A DNA stretch of 32,829 nucleotides from an uncultured Trueperaceae bacterium (GCA_937907415.1 CALCHY010000047.1:1-32829), one strand, 5' to 3'; positions 8,694 through 17,508 are shown, counted from the stretch's first letter. Notes: generated by a model from the letters alone, not told the origin. Translations and numbers: made by a program.

Positions 8694-8816
8694 GGACGGC
8701 GGCGGACCGGACGTGACCGCCCCCAACCCGACTGGCCCGACAGCCCATCTTGCCGCGCGACCGTCGGGCAGCCTCGGCCGCCGGCTCGCGATACCGGCAG
8801 GCGCGCGCCGGTCGCC

Positions 8817-9179
8817 GTGACACCGCTCGCGCAGTACGCCGTACTCTTCGGCATGGCGGTCGCCACCGTCGGCTTCGTTGCCATGCTCTACCTGATCGCG
8901 CGTTCGTTCGGGAAGCCGTTGCCGGAGCCGGGGAAGGACGTGCCGTTCACCGCGGGCACGCTCTCGCGAGCGCCGGCCTGGGTTCGCTACCACGCGCGCT
9001 ACTACGGGTTCGCTCTGCTGTTCCTCGCCTTCGACATGGAGATGGCCTACATGTACCCCTGGGCGGTCGTCTATCGCCAGTTCGGCCTCATCGCGCTACT
9101 GGACATGGGCGTGTTCCTAGCGATCTTGTTCCTCGGCCTACTCTACGGCTGGAGCAAAGGCGCGCTCAGGCGGCAGTGA
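8817..9179 (+). CDS. nuoA: NuoA-like subunit of complex I-type membrane arm
   Basis: The 120-residue protein is of normal NuoA length, with three membrane helices. The diagnostic segment RYYGFALLFLAFDMEMAYMYPWAV matches the conserved NuoA loop and helix (RYY-ALLFV-FD-E--FL-PWA). In complex I, NuoA lies beside NuoH and NuoJ and helps shape the quinone cavity and the first proton route. The start is GTG at 8817. It is the first gene of a run of eight on the plus strand, and its stop overlaps the start of the next gene by four bases. Confidence 0.93.
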   Translation: MTPLAQYAVLFGMAVATVGFVAMLYLIARSFGKPLPEPGKDVPFTAGTLSRAPAWVRYHARYYGFALLFLAFDMEMAYMYPWAVVYRQFGLIALLDMGVFLAILFLGLLYGWSKGALRRQ

Positions 9180-11011
9180 GAACCGGGCCGAGGCTCGGGC
9201 GTCCGGCGGGGCTGCGGCAGCTGCTCACCGCCGCACTATCTGCTCAGCTCGACGTCTTCGTGCTGCCGGGTGTCGACGTCGCCTCCGCCGCTGGCCTCGA
9301 TCTGGAAGCGGCGGGAGCGCGCGTGGTCGCCACCCCGCGTCACGCCACCCTGTTGCTGGTCGTCGGTGAACTGCCGGCAGGGCTCCGGGAGGCCGCGGTC
9401 GTCGTCTACGCTCAAATGCCGCGCCCCCGCGTCCTGATCGCGCTCGGTGCCGGCGACGTCTCACCGCTTCCCCTACCGGACGTCGCGGCTGCTGCGGACC
9501 AGCACGGCCTGGAGCACTCCCTTGAGGAGGCGCGCCGTCACCTACGAGAGGGAGCTTGGTCACTGGAGGCTCAGCCGTTCGAGGCCGATGCGCTGGTTCC
9601 CAAGCGCAGGAGGAAGAAGGAACGGCCCTCCGAGAAGCCTGGGCCGGCGCACCAGCCTCAACACGGCCAGATGGATCATGCCAAGGCGGGTCACGGCGGC
9701 ATGGACCACGGCCCTGCCGATCACGGCGGCATGGACCACGGCCGGGCCGCTGATGGCCGGGCCGAGCCTGACCCGGCGGGAGGCGGGCGGGAGGAACCCG
9801 GACGCTCGGAGCACGCCGGCATGCGACACGACGCCAGGGAGCACGGCGGTAGGCAGAAGCGGGGCACGCAAGACAGCGCCATGCAAGTGGGGGACATGCA
9901 GCACGGCGGCATGCAGGATGGCGGGATGCAGCACGGCGGGGCGAGCGGCGGGATGCCCATGGGCTTCATGTCGATGGTCAGGCTCACGCAGCACCTGCCA
10001 AGGAGCTCCGACGGCCTGCCGATGGAGAGGGTGCAGGCGCCGTTCGGCCCGTTCTTCCCTGCCCTGCCTTCCGGCCTCGACCTCACGCTCTGGTTGGACG
10101 GCGACACCGTCGCGCGCGTCGTGTCGGCTCAGGGCGCGGCGTCGCGCGGCATCGAGGCGAGCCTCGTGGGTGATGTGGCCGGCCTACCGGACCGGCTGGC
10201 GCGCGTTGACCCGCTGGCGCCGCGCTGCTACCGCCGCCTCGCCGTGAAGGCGCTCGAGGCCGCCGGCATGGCCGGGCCGGAGCCTGCCGCGCGCCTCGGC
10301 TGGCTGGCTGCCGTGGAGCTCGAGCGAGCGGCGAGCCACCTAAACTGGCTCTCGCGCCTGGGCTTCCTGTTGGGCTACGGTTGGCTGGCGAGCGAGGCCG
10401 GGCGCTGGCAGCGGGCGCTGCGCGGCAGCCGCAACGTCGACGAGGTGGCTGAGCTGGAGTCCCTGGTCGGCGCCTTCTTGCAGAGGGTGAGGCGCACGCT
10501 CCTGCTCGCCAGGAGGCTGCGCGGCCTCGGCCGGCTGCCGGGCGCGGAACTGGGCGGCGTGAGCGGGCCGGTCGCGCGGGCTTCCGGGCTTAGGCTGGAC
10601 GCGCGCCTGGCGGACCAGACGTACCAAGAGCTGGGCTTCGAGCCGGTGGTGCGCTCGGAAGCGGACGCGCTGGCTCGCCTGGCGGTGAGGTTGGACGAGG
10701 TGAGCCAGAGCTTGGGCCTCGTGCGGGCCTGGGCACAGCAGCGGAGCGCAGGCGACCGCCAAGGTAGCGCCTCACTCGTTCCCCAAGACGAGGCGGCGTC
10801 GTCCCTGGTGGCGGCCGAGGTCGAGTCACCCAGGGGACGGGCGAGCCTGGAGCTCGCAGTCGACGGGCGGCGGGTCGTCAGAGCGGCACTGACCACACCC
10901 TCGCCAGGCGCCCAGGAGCTGATCGAGCGGGTGGCGCTGGACGCTGAGTTGGCTGACGCGCTCGTCGCCGTGGCCTCGCTGGACATCTCGCCATGGGAGG
11001 TGGACGGATGA
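9176..11011 (+). CDS. NuoB-NuoD-like fusion with His/Met-rich linker, lacking Fe-S and quinone residues
   Basis: The 611-residue protein starts at GTG 9176, overlapping nuoA (GTGA). Residues about 12-95 align with NuoB: GARVVATPRHATLLLVVGEL and VYAQMPRPRVLIALGAG match the family, but all four N2-cluster cysteines are gone (for example GVCAS is now GAGDV). The only Cys in the protein is 351. Residues 159-270 form a linker with 12 His and 12 Met, including two MDHG repeats. Residues 284-611 align with NuoD: GP-FP-----L-L-L-LDGD at 291-310, RGIE at 324-327, DRL at 339-341, then a helical region with VELERAASHLNWL. By my alignment the quinone-site His is Pro298 and the quinone-site Tyr is Arg343. 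The protein therefore looks like a structural Q-module scaffold without redox function, perhaps binding copper through the linker. No NuoC part is seen. Confidence 0.85.
   Translation: MRTGPRLGRPAGLRQLLTAALSAQLDVFVLPGVDVASAAGLDLEAAGARVVATPRHATLLLVVGELPAGLREAAVVVYAQMPRPRVLIALGAGDVSPLPLPDVAAAADQHGLEHSLEEARRHLREGAWSLEAQPFEADALVPKRRRKKERPSEKPGPAHQPQHGQMDHAKAGHGGMDHGPADHGGMDHGRAADGRAEPDPAGGGREEPGRSEHAGMRHDAREHGGRQKRGTQDSAMQVGDMQHGGMQDGGMQHGGASGGMPMGFMSMVRLTQHLPRSSDGLPMERVQAPFGPFFPALPSGLDLTLWLDGDTVARVVSAQGAASRGIEASLVGDVAGLPDRLARVDPLAPRCYRRLAVKALEAAGMAGPEPAARLGWLAAVELERAASHLNWLSRLGFLLGYGWLASEAGRWQRALRGSRNVDEVAELESLVGAFLQRVRRTLLLARRLRGLGRLPGAELGGVSGPVARASGLRLDARLADQTYQELGFEPVVRSEADALARLAVRLDEVSQSLGLVRAWAQQRSAGDRQGSASLVPQDEAASSLVAAEVESPRGRASLELAVDGRRVVRAALTTPSPGAQELIERVALDAELADALVAVASLDISPWEVDG
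9691..9743 (+). repeat. Direct repeats encoding the MDHG metal-binding units
   Basis: A 23-base unit (TCACGGCGGCATGGACCACG plus GCC) occurs at 9691-9713 and again at 9721-9743, a period of 30 bases that keeps the reading frame. It encodes HGGMDHG twice. Weaker related units (CACGGCGGCATGCA and similar) continue to about 9940. The linker probably grew by in-frame duplication. Confidence 0.85.
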
Positions 11012-11907
11012 CGACGTTGGCCTACCTGCTGCTCGTCACGCTCGGTGGTTACGGACTGGCGGTGGTCGAGGAGTGGAGCAGCAGCGGTCGTTGGCGCCCG
11101 TCAGCGCCGCTGCTTCGGAGCGTGGCGCTGCTGGCCAGGGAGTCGCTCTCCCCGCGGCTCCTCGACCGCAAGCTCTTCGAGGCCGCGCCGCCGTTGCTGC
11201 TGGTAGCGGGGGTGCTCTCCATGGCGGTCCTGCCGCTGGCGCCCGGGGTCGTGCCCGTCGAGCTCGCGACTGGCGCCCTGTGGCTGAACGCGGCGCTGGT
11301 GTACGTCGCGGTCGCCTTGCTGATGGCGGGTTGGGGACCCGATGCGGCCTACCCGATGGTCGCCGGCTTCCGCTTCCTCGGCCAGTTCGTCGCTTACGCC
11401 ATGCTGGTGGTGATGCCGATCACGGCGGTGGCGATGCGCGCCAGCTCACTCGTGGTGGGCGACATCATCACCTCGCAGGCCACGCTATGGAACGCGCTCC
11501 TGCAGCCACTGGGGTTCGCGGTGTTCCTGCTGGCCGCGATGGCGATCTGTTACCTCCCGCCGTTCGATCAGCCGGTGGCCCCTGGCGAGCTGGCCGGCGG
11601 GGTGGTCGGCGAGTACACCGGCGCGCGGCTGGTCGTCATGCGCCTCGCGCGGCTAGTACTCGTATTGAGCCTGGCCCTCGCGGTGACGGTGTTCTACCTG
11701 GGGGGCTGGCTCGGCCCGCTACTACCGGCGCCCGCCTGGAGCGTCCTCAAGACCCTGGCGGTCGCGGGGGCTATGCTCGCCGTCGGCCGTTACCTGCCCA
11801 GGCTGAGGACCGACTGGCCGCTGGAGTGGGGTTGGAAAGTGGGGATCCCGTTGGCCCTCCTCAACATCTTCTGGGTGGGCGTGGTGCTGCTGGTGGCGGA
11901 CCTGTGA
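11008..11907 (+). CDS. nuoH: NuoH-like subunit (divergent)
   Basis: The 299-residue multi-helix protein belongs to the NuoH/HycD family, the subunit joining the Q module to the proton pumps. Matching segments are LLDRKLFEAAPPLLLV, GWGPDAAYPMVAGFRFLGQFVAYAMLVV (family: GW-SNSKYALLG-LRA-AQ-ISYE) and CYLPPFDQPVAPGELAGGVVGEYTGARL (family: NRAPFDLPEAE-ELV-G---EYSG). The N-terminal region that normally carries ERR/ERK and GPNR-G---LQP-AD is replaced by unrelated residues (VVEEWSSSGRWRP), again touching the quinone site. I chose ATG 11008, which overlaps the previous stop (ATGA) and has GGAGGT six bases upstream, over ATG 10993. Confidence 0.88.
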   Translation: MTTLAYLLLVTLGGYGLAVVEEWSSSGRWRPSAPLLRSVALLARESLSPRLLDRKLFEAAPPLLLVAGVLSMAVLPLAPGVVPVELATGALWLNAALVYVAVALLMAGWGPDAAYPMVAGFRFLGQFVAYAMLVVMPITAVAMRASSLVVGDIITSQATLWNALLQPLGFAVFLLAAMAICYLPPFDQPVAPGELAGGVVGEYTGARLVVMRLARLVLVLSLALAVTVFYLGGWLGPLLPAPAWSVLKTLAVAGAMLAVGRYLPRLRTDWPLEWGWKVGIPLALLNIFWVGVVLLVADL

Positions 11908-12407
11908 TCCAGTTCCTCTTCGTGCTCCTGTTCGGCGTTGCCGCCATCTGGTTTGGCGTCAAAGTCTTCACCACCGCCTCGATGATGCGCTCCGCCCTGG
12001 CGCTGCTCTTCTCGATGGCGGCCCTGGGAGCGCTGTTCATGGCCGCTGAGGCTGAGTTCCTCGGCGTACTCCAACTCATGATGATGGCGACCGAGATGTC
12101 GATCATGGCGCTGTTCATGATCATGTACATGATGAGCCCGGGGGGTCTGACCCCGATGGAGATGACGCACCAGAAGCGGTTCTCGCTGGTCGCCGGCGTC
12201 GTCACGGCCCTGCTCATCGTCTCGGTCGCGGTGTCGCAGTTCCGAGAGCCGTCGGCCGTCGCGGTGGCGCCCGCTCCCGATGCCCAACTGCGCGGCCTGG
12301 GGGGCGAGCTGCTGGAGCGCTCGATGCTCGTGTTCCAGGCGGCCGGCGTGACGATCCTCGTCGCCATGATCGCCACGACCGCGGTGGCGATGAGGAGGCA
12401 CGAGTGA
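11904..12407 (+). CDS. nuoJ: NuoJ-like subunit
   Basis: The 167-residue protein has about five membrane helices and starts at GTG 11904, overlapping nuoH by four bases. The segment AAEAEFLGVLQLMMMATEMSIMALFMIMYMM corresponds to the helix-3 region of NuoJ (family: L-A-FLA-VQV-VYVGAI-VLFLFVVM), here unusually Met-rich. The family acts as a mobile element beside the quinone cavity that links redox chemistry to pumping. Position between nuoH and nuoK is canonical. Confidence 0.85.
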   Translation: MIQFLFVLLFGVAAIWFGVKVFTTASMMRSALALLFSMAALGALFMAAEAEFLGVLQLMMMATEMSIMALFMIMYMMSPGGLTPMEMTHQKRFSLVAGVVTALLIVSVAVSQFREPSAVAVAPAPDAQLRGLGGELLERSMLVFQAAGVTILVAMIATTAVAMRRHE

Positions 12408-12712
12408 GCGTCCTCCTCACCGGCCAGCTCGTGGCCGCCGTGCTCTTCGGCGTCGGCCTCTACGGCGCGTTGAGCCAGACCAACCTTGTGATGATCATGA
12501 TGGGCGTCGAGCTGATGCTCGGCGCCGCGATGTTGAACGTCGTGTTTTTCTGGCGCTACCTCCACCCGGAGATGTATTCGGGCCAGATGTTCATGCTCGT
12601 ATTGATGACCGTGATGGCGGTCGAGATGGCGGTCGGCTTCGGCGTGGCCACGGCCCGCTTCCGCGCCAAGGGCTCGGTGGAGATGGAAGAGGCCGGGGAG
12701 CTCCGAGGATGA
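12404..12712 (+). CDS. nuoK: NuoK-like subunit
   Basis: The 102-residue protein has three helices and is of normal length for NuoK (MrpC homologue). Both conserved membrane glutamates of the proton path are present: in IMMGVELMLGAAMLN (helix 2) and in MAVEMAVGFGVA (helix 3). The start is GTG at 12404, overlapping the nuoJ stop (GTGA), and its own stop overlaps nuoL (ATGA). The intact glutamates argue that proton conduction in this part of the complex is retained. Confidence 0.92.
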   Translation: MSVLLTGQLVAAVLFGVGLYGALSQTNLVMIMMGVELMLGAAMLNVVFFWRYLHPEMYSGQMFMLVLMTVMAVEMAVGFGVATARFRAKGSVEMEEAGELRG

Positions 12713-14625
12713 CCGCGACCCTCGTCGTCTTCCTGGCTCCCTTGGCGGCGGCTGTCCTGTCGGTACTCTTCGGTCGCGTGGCTGCCTGGCTCGCCGCGTC
12801 CGGCGCCCTGGCCTCCGGGGTCGCCGCCGCGGCCATCCTGGCGCGGACGGCGAGCGGTGAGAGCTGGGAGGCGTCGGTGGAGTGGCTACCCGGGCTGTCG
12901 GTGAGCCTCTCCGTCACCACGCTCACCGCGCTCCTGGGCGTGACGGTGGCCACCGTAGCCTTCTTCGTCCTCGTCTACGCCGTTGGCTACATGGCTGGCG
13001 AGACCGAGAGGACCCGTTTCTTCGCGTCGATGTCGCTCTTCCTCGCCGCGATGCAGGCCCTCGTCCTCTCGGGGGACTGGCTGTCGTTCCTGGTCGCCTG
13101 GGAGGTGATGGCGCTAGCCTCCTACCTGCTCATCGGCCACTGGCACGAGCGTGGCGACGCCAGGGACGCGGCGAGCCGGGCGTTCGTCACCACTCGCACG
13201 GCCGACATCGGGCTCTACATCGCGGTGTTCCTGTTGGCGAGCACCACCGGGACCACGTCGATGGCTGCGGCCGCTCCGGGCGGCCCGGCGACCGCGCTCG
13301 CCGGCCTGTTGCTGCTCGTGGCGGCGGCGACCAAGGCCGCTCAGGTGCCGTTTCAGGGCTGGCTCGCGGCCGCCATGGCCGGTCCCACCCCGGTGTCGGC
13401 GCTACTGCACTCCGCGACCCTGGTGGCGGCGGGCGTACTGCTGATGGTGCGGGCCTTCCCGCTCCTACCCCCCGGGGTGCTGTTGGTGGTCGGCCTGGTC
13501 GGCGGCATCACGACGGTCGTCGCCGGACTCACCGCGGTAGCGCAACCCGACCTCAAGCGCCTGCTGGCGGCCTCCACGTCCAGCCAGCTCGGCCTGATGC
13601 TGCTCGCGCTCGGCGCCGGCTCCGTTGCGGCGGCGGTGTTCCATCTCATCGCTCACGCGGCCATGAAAAGCACGCTCTTCCTCGCGACCGGCGTCTTCCA
13701 GCGCGACCGCGGCTCGACCGCCTTCCGCGACCTGCTGGGCGCCGGCCGGGACAGCCGCCCCGCCTACTTGGCGTTCGCCGTCGCGGGCCTGGCGCTCGCC
13801 GGCGTCCCTCCGCTCAGTGGCTTCTGGTCCAAAGACGCCGTGCTGGCCGCCGCCTTAGCCTCCGCTGATGCTTGGATTCTCGTCCCTCTCGGGTTCGCAG
13901 GGAGCCTGCTCACGGGGACCTACGTGGCGCGCGCGCTGCGGCTGCTATGGCGGGGCGAGACCGTCGTGCCTGGGCCGCGCGGCGGCCAAGCCGGGATCCG
14001 GAGCGACGCGGGTGGCGTCTGGATGCGAGCGGGCCTGCTCGCGCTCGGCGCGGGCGCCGCGGCGGTCGGGCTCCTGGCCCGCCCGCTGGAGGAGCTGACG
14101 GCGATGACGCTGCCGGGTGGCTGGGGAGCGGTCGCCATGGGCCTGGCGGCCGCCGCGCTGGGCCTGATGGGAGGCTGGCTGCTGCCGGCCAGGCGGCTGC
14201 TGGGAGGGCTGCTGCCCTGGGCCGAGAGGGGCTTCGTAGTGGGAGGCGGCCTCGCCGCCTTCATCGTGCGGCCCGTGCAGCGCTTGGCCATGGCCATCGG
14301 CGGCTTTGACCGCTCGCTGCACTCGCTCGTGGGCGGCGCAGCTCGGTTCGCGCTCGCGCTGGCGGCGCGTGTCTCGGCCGTCGACGTCCGCTTGCATCGC
14401 GGGGTGGAGGGCGCCGCTGACGGCGCCCTGAGCGTCGCTCGATTGGTGCAGGCCAGTGACCGTGATGGCATCGACGCGCTGATAGCTGCTCTCGCGCGGG
14501 GAACCCGTGAACTCGGGCGGGCCGGACGACGCCTGCAGAGCGGCCTCGTGCACCGTTATCTCGCCTTGACCGTCGCTGGCTTCGCGGCCTTGGCGCTGAT
14601 CGTCACGCTGGTAGTGTTCGTCTAG
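12709..14625 (+). CDS. nuoL: NuoL-like proton-pumping subunit
   Basis: The 638-residue antiporter-like subunit has a proton channel whose key residues are visible: Glu132 in VAWEVMALASYLL (helix 5), Lys209 in AATKAAQVPFQGWL (helix 7), HAAMKSTLFL (the central His and Lys) and FWSKDAVLA (distal Lys). The C-terminal region after about residue 480 corresponds to the lateral helix and last helix (LVHRYLALTVAGFAALALIVTLVV). Length and order are normal. It overlaps nuoK by four bases. Everything needed for proton movement is seen, in contrast to the damaged redox subunit upstream. Confidence 0.93.
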   Translation: MTATLVVFLAPLAAAVLSVLFGRVAAWLAASGALASGVAAAAILARTASGESWEASVEWLPGLSVSLSVTTLTALLGVTVATVAFFVLVYAVGYMAGETERTRFFASMSLFLAAMQALVLSGDWLSFLVAWEVMALASYLLIGHWHERGDARDAASRAFVTTRTADIGLYIAVFLLASTTGTTSMAAAAPGGPATALAGLLLLVAAATKAAQVPFQGWLAAAMAGPTPVSALLHSATLVAAGVLLMVRAFPLLPPGVLLVVGLVGGITTVVAGLTAVAQPDLKRLLAASTSSQLGLMLLALGAGSVAAAVFHLIAHAAMKSTLFLATGVFQRDRGSTAFRDLLGAGRDSRPAYLAFAVAGLALAGVPPLSGFWSKDAVLAAALASADAWILVPLGFAGSLLTGTYVARALRLLWRGETVVPGPRGGQAGIRSDAGGVWMRAGLLALGAGAAAVGLLARPLEELTAMTLPGGWGAVAMGLAAAALGLMGGWLLPARRLLGGLLPWAERGFVVGGGLAAFIVRPVQRLAMAIGGFDRSLHSLVGGAARFALALAARVSAVDVRLHRGVEGAADGALSVARLVQASDRDGIDALIAALARGTRELGRAGRRLQSGLVHRYLALTVAGFAALALIVTLVVFV

Positions 14626-14655
14626 ATTCGGTTCGCTGTCCGGAAGGCAGGTCAT

Positions 14656-16110
14656 ATGTTGCCGCTAGTCTCCATCACGGTCTTCCTTCCCCTCCTGGGG
14701 GCGTTGGTGTTAGTGGCGTTGCCTCGGTCGAGCGCCCGCACTGCCCACCGTCTGGGCGTCGGGGTCGCCGCGCTCACCTTCATTGGAGCGCTCTGGATAT
14801 GGGCGCGCGGCGTGGGCGACGGCTTCTCGCAGGTCGAGGAGGTGGAGTGGATACCGTCGCTGGGCGCGGCCTACCGGGTCGGCGTTGACGGGATCAGCTT
14901 GCCTCTCCTGCTGCTCACCGCCCTCGTGTTCCTGGTGGCGCTGGTGTTCTCCTCCAAGGTGGAGGCGCGGGCTACCTCGTACGTGGCGTTGTTCCTGCTG
15001 CTCGAGACCGCCAGCCTCGGCGTGTTCGTGGCGCTCGACATGGTGCTGTTCTACGTGTTCTGGGACGTCACGCTGGTCGGGATGTACTTCATCATCGCCG
15101 GTTGGGGGTATGCCGACCGGCAGCGAGCGGCGATCACCTTCTTCCTCTACACCCTGCTCGGCAGCCTGCCGCTGCTGCTGGCGATCTTGGCCCTCTACCT
15201 GGGCAGCGATCCGCGCACCTTCGACATGCGCGTCATGGTCGACTCGCCGCCGCTGGCCGGGCTGGCGGCGATGCTCACGCTGGTGGCCCTGCTGGTGGCC
15301 TTCGCGATCAAGACGCCGGTGTTCCCGTTCCATACGTGGTTGCCGGCGGCTCACGTCGAGGCGCCCACGGCCGGGAGCGTCGTGCTGGCCGGTGTGATGC
15401 TGAAGCTGGGGACGTACGGGCTGGTGCGATTCGCACTACAGATGACCCCCGATGCATACCGCTCGGCGGCGACGGTGGTCATCGTCGTGGCGGTGATCAC
15501 CGTGCTCTACGGCGCGCTGGCGGCGTTGGCGCAGAGCGACCTCAAGCGGATGGTCGCCTACACCAGCGTCAACCACATGGGCTATGTGGTACTGGGAGTG
15601 ACGGCCGCGGCGGCCACGTCGGATGCCGGCGCTCGCTCGCTGGCGCTGAACGGCGCGGTGTTGCAGATGGTGAGCCACGGGCTCGTAACGAGCGCGCTGT
15701 TCCTGCTGGTGGGGATGATCCAGGACCGCACCGGCACCCGGGAGATGGGTGAACTCGGCGGGCTGCTGCGCAGTGTGCCGCGTCTAGGGTGGGCGTTCGT
15801 GCTGGCCGCGTTCGCGTCGCTGGGCCTGCCGGGCCTAGCCCACTTCCCGGCGGAGTTTCAGGTGTTCCTAGGCACGTTCGAGGTCTACCCGGTCGCGGCC
15901 GCCCTGTCGGTCCTCGGGATCGCCATCACCGCGGCCCTCTACCTCCGTGCCATCCAGGTCGCGTTCCTCGGTGAGCCGCCGGAGCGTCTCGCCTCCCTAC
16001 CCGACCTCAGTCCACGTGAGCTCTGGGCGGTCGTGCCGCTGCTGCTGCTCACCATCTTGGTCGGTATCGCGCCGCGGCTGGTGCTCGATGTCATCAGCCG
16101 CGTCGGCTAG
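14656..16110 (+). CDS. nuoM: NuoM-like proton-pumping subunit
   Basis: The 484-residue antiporter-like subunit contains DGISLPLLLLTAL, Lys219 in FAIKTPVFPFHTWLPAAHVEAPTAGSVVLAG (split here by position: AIKTPVFPFHTWLP at 217-230), Lys250, AQSDLKRMVAYTSVNHMG and the distal FPAEFQ. The usual helix-5 glutamate (FWE) is Asp137 here (VFWDVTLVGMYF), a conservative change. It begins 30 bases after nuoL, with AAGGCAGG as a likely ribosome site, the only real gap inside the operon. It should be functional as a proton channel. Confidence 0.93.
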   Translation: MLPLVSITVFLPLLGALVLVALPRSSARTAHRLGVGVAALTFIGALWIWARGVGDGFSQVEEVEWIPSLGAAYRVGVDGISLPLLLLTALVFLVALVFSSKVEARATSYVALFLLLETASLGVFVALDMVLFYVFWDVTLVGMYFIIAGWGYADRQRAAITFFLYTLLGSLPLLLAILALYLGSDPRTFDMRVMVDSPPLAGLAAMLTLVALLVAFAIKTPVFPFHTWLPAAHVEAPTAGSVVLAGVMLKLGTYGLVRFALQMTPDAYRSAATVVIVVAVITVLYGALAALAQSDLKRMVAYTSVNHMGYVVLGVTAAAATSDAGARSLALNGAVLQMVSHGLVTSALFLLVGMIQDRTGTREMGELGGLLRSVPRLGWAFVLAAFASLGLPGLAHFPAEFQVFLGTFEVYPVAAALSVLGIAITAALYLRAIQVAFLGEPPERLASLPDLSPRELWAVVPLLLLTILVGIAPRLVLDVISRVG

Positions 16111-16122
16111 GCCTCGCCGGTG

Positions 16123-17508
16123 ATGGAGCCCGCGGGCGACCTCCAGATGGCTCGCGACCTGGCCCTGTTGGCGCCGGAGCTCGCCATGCTGACGCTGACC
16201 GTCCTGGCGCTGGTCGCCGACATGCTGGCGCGGCCACGCTGGTCGTTCTGGCTGGCGCTGGCCGGTCTCCTGGCAGCCGCCGGCCTAGCCGTGCCGCTGG
16301 TGGGGACCGACACGACGGTCTTCATGGGTACCTACCGGGTGGAGGCGCTGTCGGTCTGGGCGAAGCTGATCCTGGCGCCCGCCGGGGCCCTGGCGTTGGT
16401 GCTGTTGCGCTCGGAAGTCAAGGGCAGCGACCGCGAGGGTGCGGCTTACGTCCTGCTGAACTTCACCACCTTAGGGTCGGTGCTGCTGGCCGGCGTAGGC
16501 GACGTGATGCTGGTAGTACTTGGCGTGCTGCTCACGAGTCTGGGGTCGTTCGCGCTGGTATCCCTCAAGCAGGACGACCTCTCCACCGAGGCCGGTATGA
16601 AGTACCTCGTGTTCGGTTCGGTGACCAGCGCACTGATGATCTTCGGGCTCAGCTACTGGTTCGGCGCGACGGGTTCGACGCTGCTGAGCGACTCGGGGGT
16701 CCTGGCGACGATGCGCGTGGCGGGCGTGGCCGCACTCGTGGCGCTCGTCATCGGTCTTGGCTACAAAGCCTCTGTTGCTCCCCTACACTTCTGGGCGCCC
16801 GACGCCTACGATGGCGCCCCGCTGGCGATCGCCGCTCACCTCTCGGTTGTGCCTAAGGTGGGCGCCCTGTTCGCACTCGCGCAGGTCATGCAAGACCTCC
16901 CCCCGACGCTGGGTTGGCGCGAGCTCTTGGCGGCGCTGGCGGTTGCGTCGATGACCTACGGCAACCTCGCGGCCCTGACCCAACAGAACGTCGTGCGCCT
17001 ACTGGCCTACTCCTCCATCGCCCAGTCGGGCTACTTCCTGTTGGGCGTGGTGGCCTTGGGCCGCAGCGACTTGGCGGTCGGGTCGCTGGTGGTGTTCGCG
17101 GCGGCGTACGCCGCGATGAACCTGGGGGCGTTCGCCGTGGTGCTACAGGCAGGGAGGACCCTGGACGACCTCACCGGTCTGGGGCGGTCCGTCCCCTGGT
17201 TGGCCGTCGCGATGGCCGTGTTCCTACTGTCGCTGGTCGGCATCCCCCCGCTCGCGGGCTTCGCCGGCAAACTGCTGCTGTTCGGGGCCGCGATCGACGC
17301 GCGCTACGCCTGGCTGGCGGTGGTCGGGATCATCAACAGCGTGCTCTCGCTGGCGGTCTACCTGAGGATCGTGGTCGTGATGTACCGCTCCAGCGACCAT
17401 GCGGCCCCGCGTCCTTTGCGGCCGGCCCTCTTCGTCTCGGGGACCGCGCTCCTCCTCACGCTCGCGATCGGCTTGGGCGGCGAAGTGCTCTTGGGCGGGA
17501 TAGGGTGA
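16123..17508 (+). CDS. nuoN: NuoN-like proton-pumping subunit
   Basis: The 461-residue antiporter-like subunit is the last gene of the operon. Lysines of the channel are present in GLGYKASVAPLHFWAPDAYDGAP (helix 7) and HLSVVPKVGALF (helix 8), and GFAGKLLLF carries the distal Lys. The helix-5 glutamate (family LGIEL-SL) aligns with a Leu at residue 136 (LVVLGVLLTSLGSFAL), so this channel may be impaired or use another carboxylate. Start choice is uncertain: GTG 16120, ATG 16123 or ATG 16147. None has a strong Shine-Dalgarno sequence. Confidence 0.9.
   Translation: MEPAGDLQMARDLALLAPELAMLTLTVLALVADMLARPRWSFWLALAGLLAAAGLAVPLVGTDTTVFMGTYRVEALSVWAKLILAPAGALALVLLRSEVKGSDREGAAYVLLNFTTLGSVLLAGVGDVMLVVLGVLLTSLGSFALVSLKQDDLSTEAGMKYLVFGSVTSALMIFGLSYWFGATGSTLLSDSGVLATMRVAGVAALVALVIGLGYKASVAPLHFWAPDAYDGAPLAIAAHLSVVPKVGALFALAQVMQDLPPTLGWRELLAALAVASMTYGNLAALTQQNVVRLLAYSSIAQSGYFLLGVVALGRSDLAVGSLVVFAAAYAAMNLGAFAVVLQAGRTLDDLTGLGRSVPWLAVAMAVFLLSLVGIPPLAGFAGKLLLFGAAIDARYAWLAVVGIINSVLSLAVYLRIVVVMYRSSDHAAPRPLRPALFVSGTALLLTLAIGLGGEVLLGGIG

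Noticed and set aside
8734..8768. GCCCGAC/GTCGGGC inverted repeat before nuoA
   Set aside because: A 7-base stem with a 21-base loop is expected by chance in such GC-rich DNA, and no T-run follows.
9691..9940. Short regularly spaced repeats considered as a CRISPR array
   Set aside because: The repeats are coding, in frame, with a 30-base period and no unique spacers; they encode the MDHG metal-binding units.
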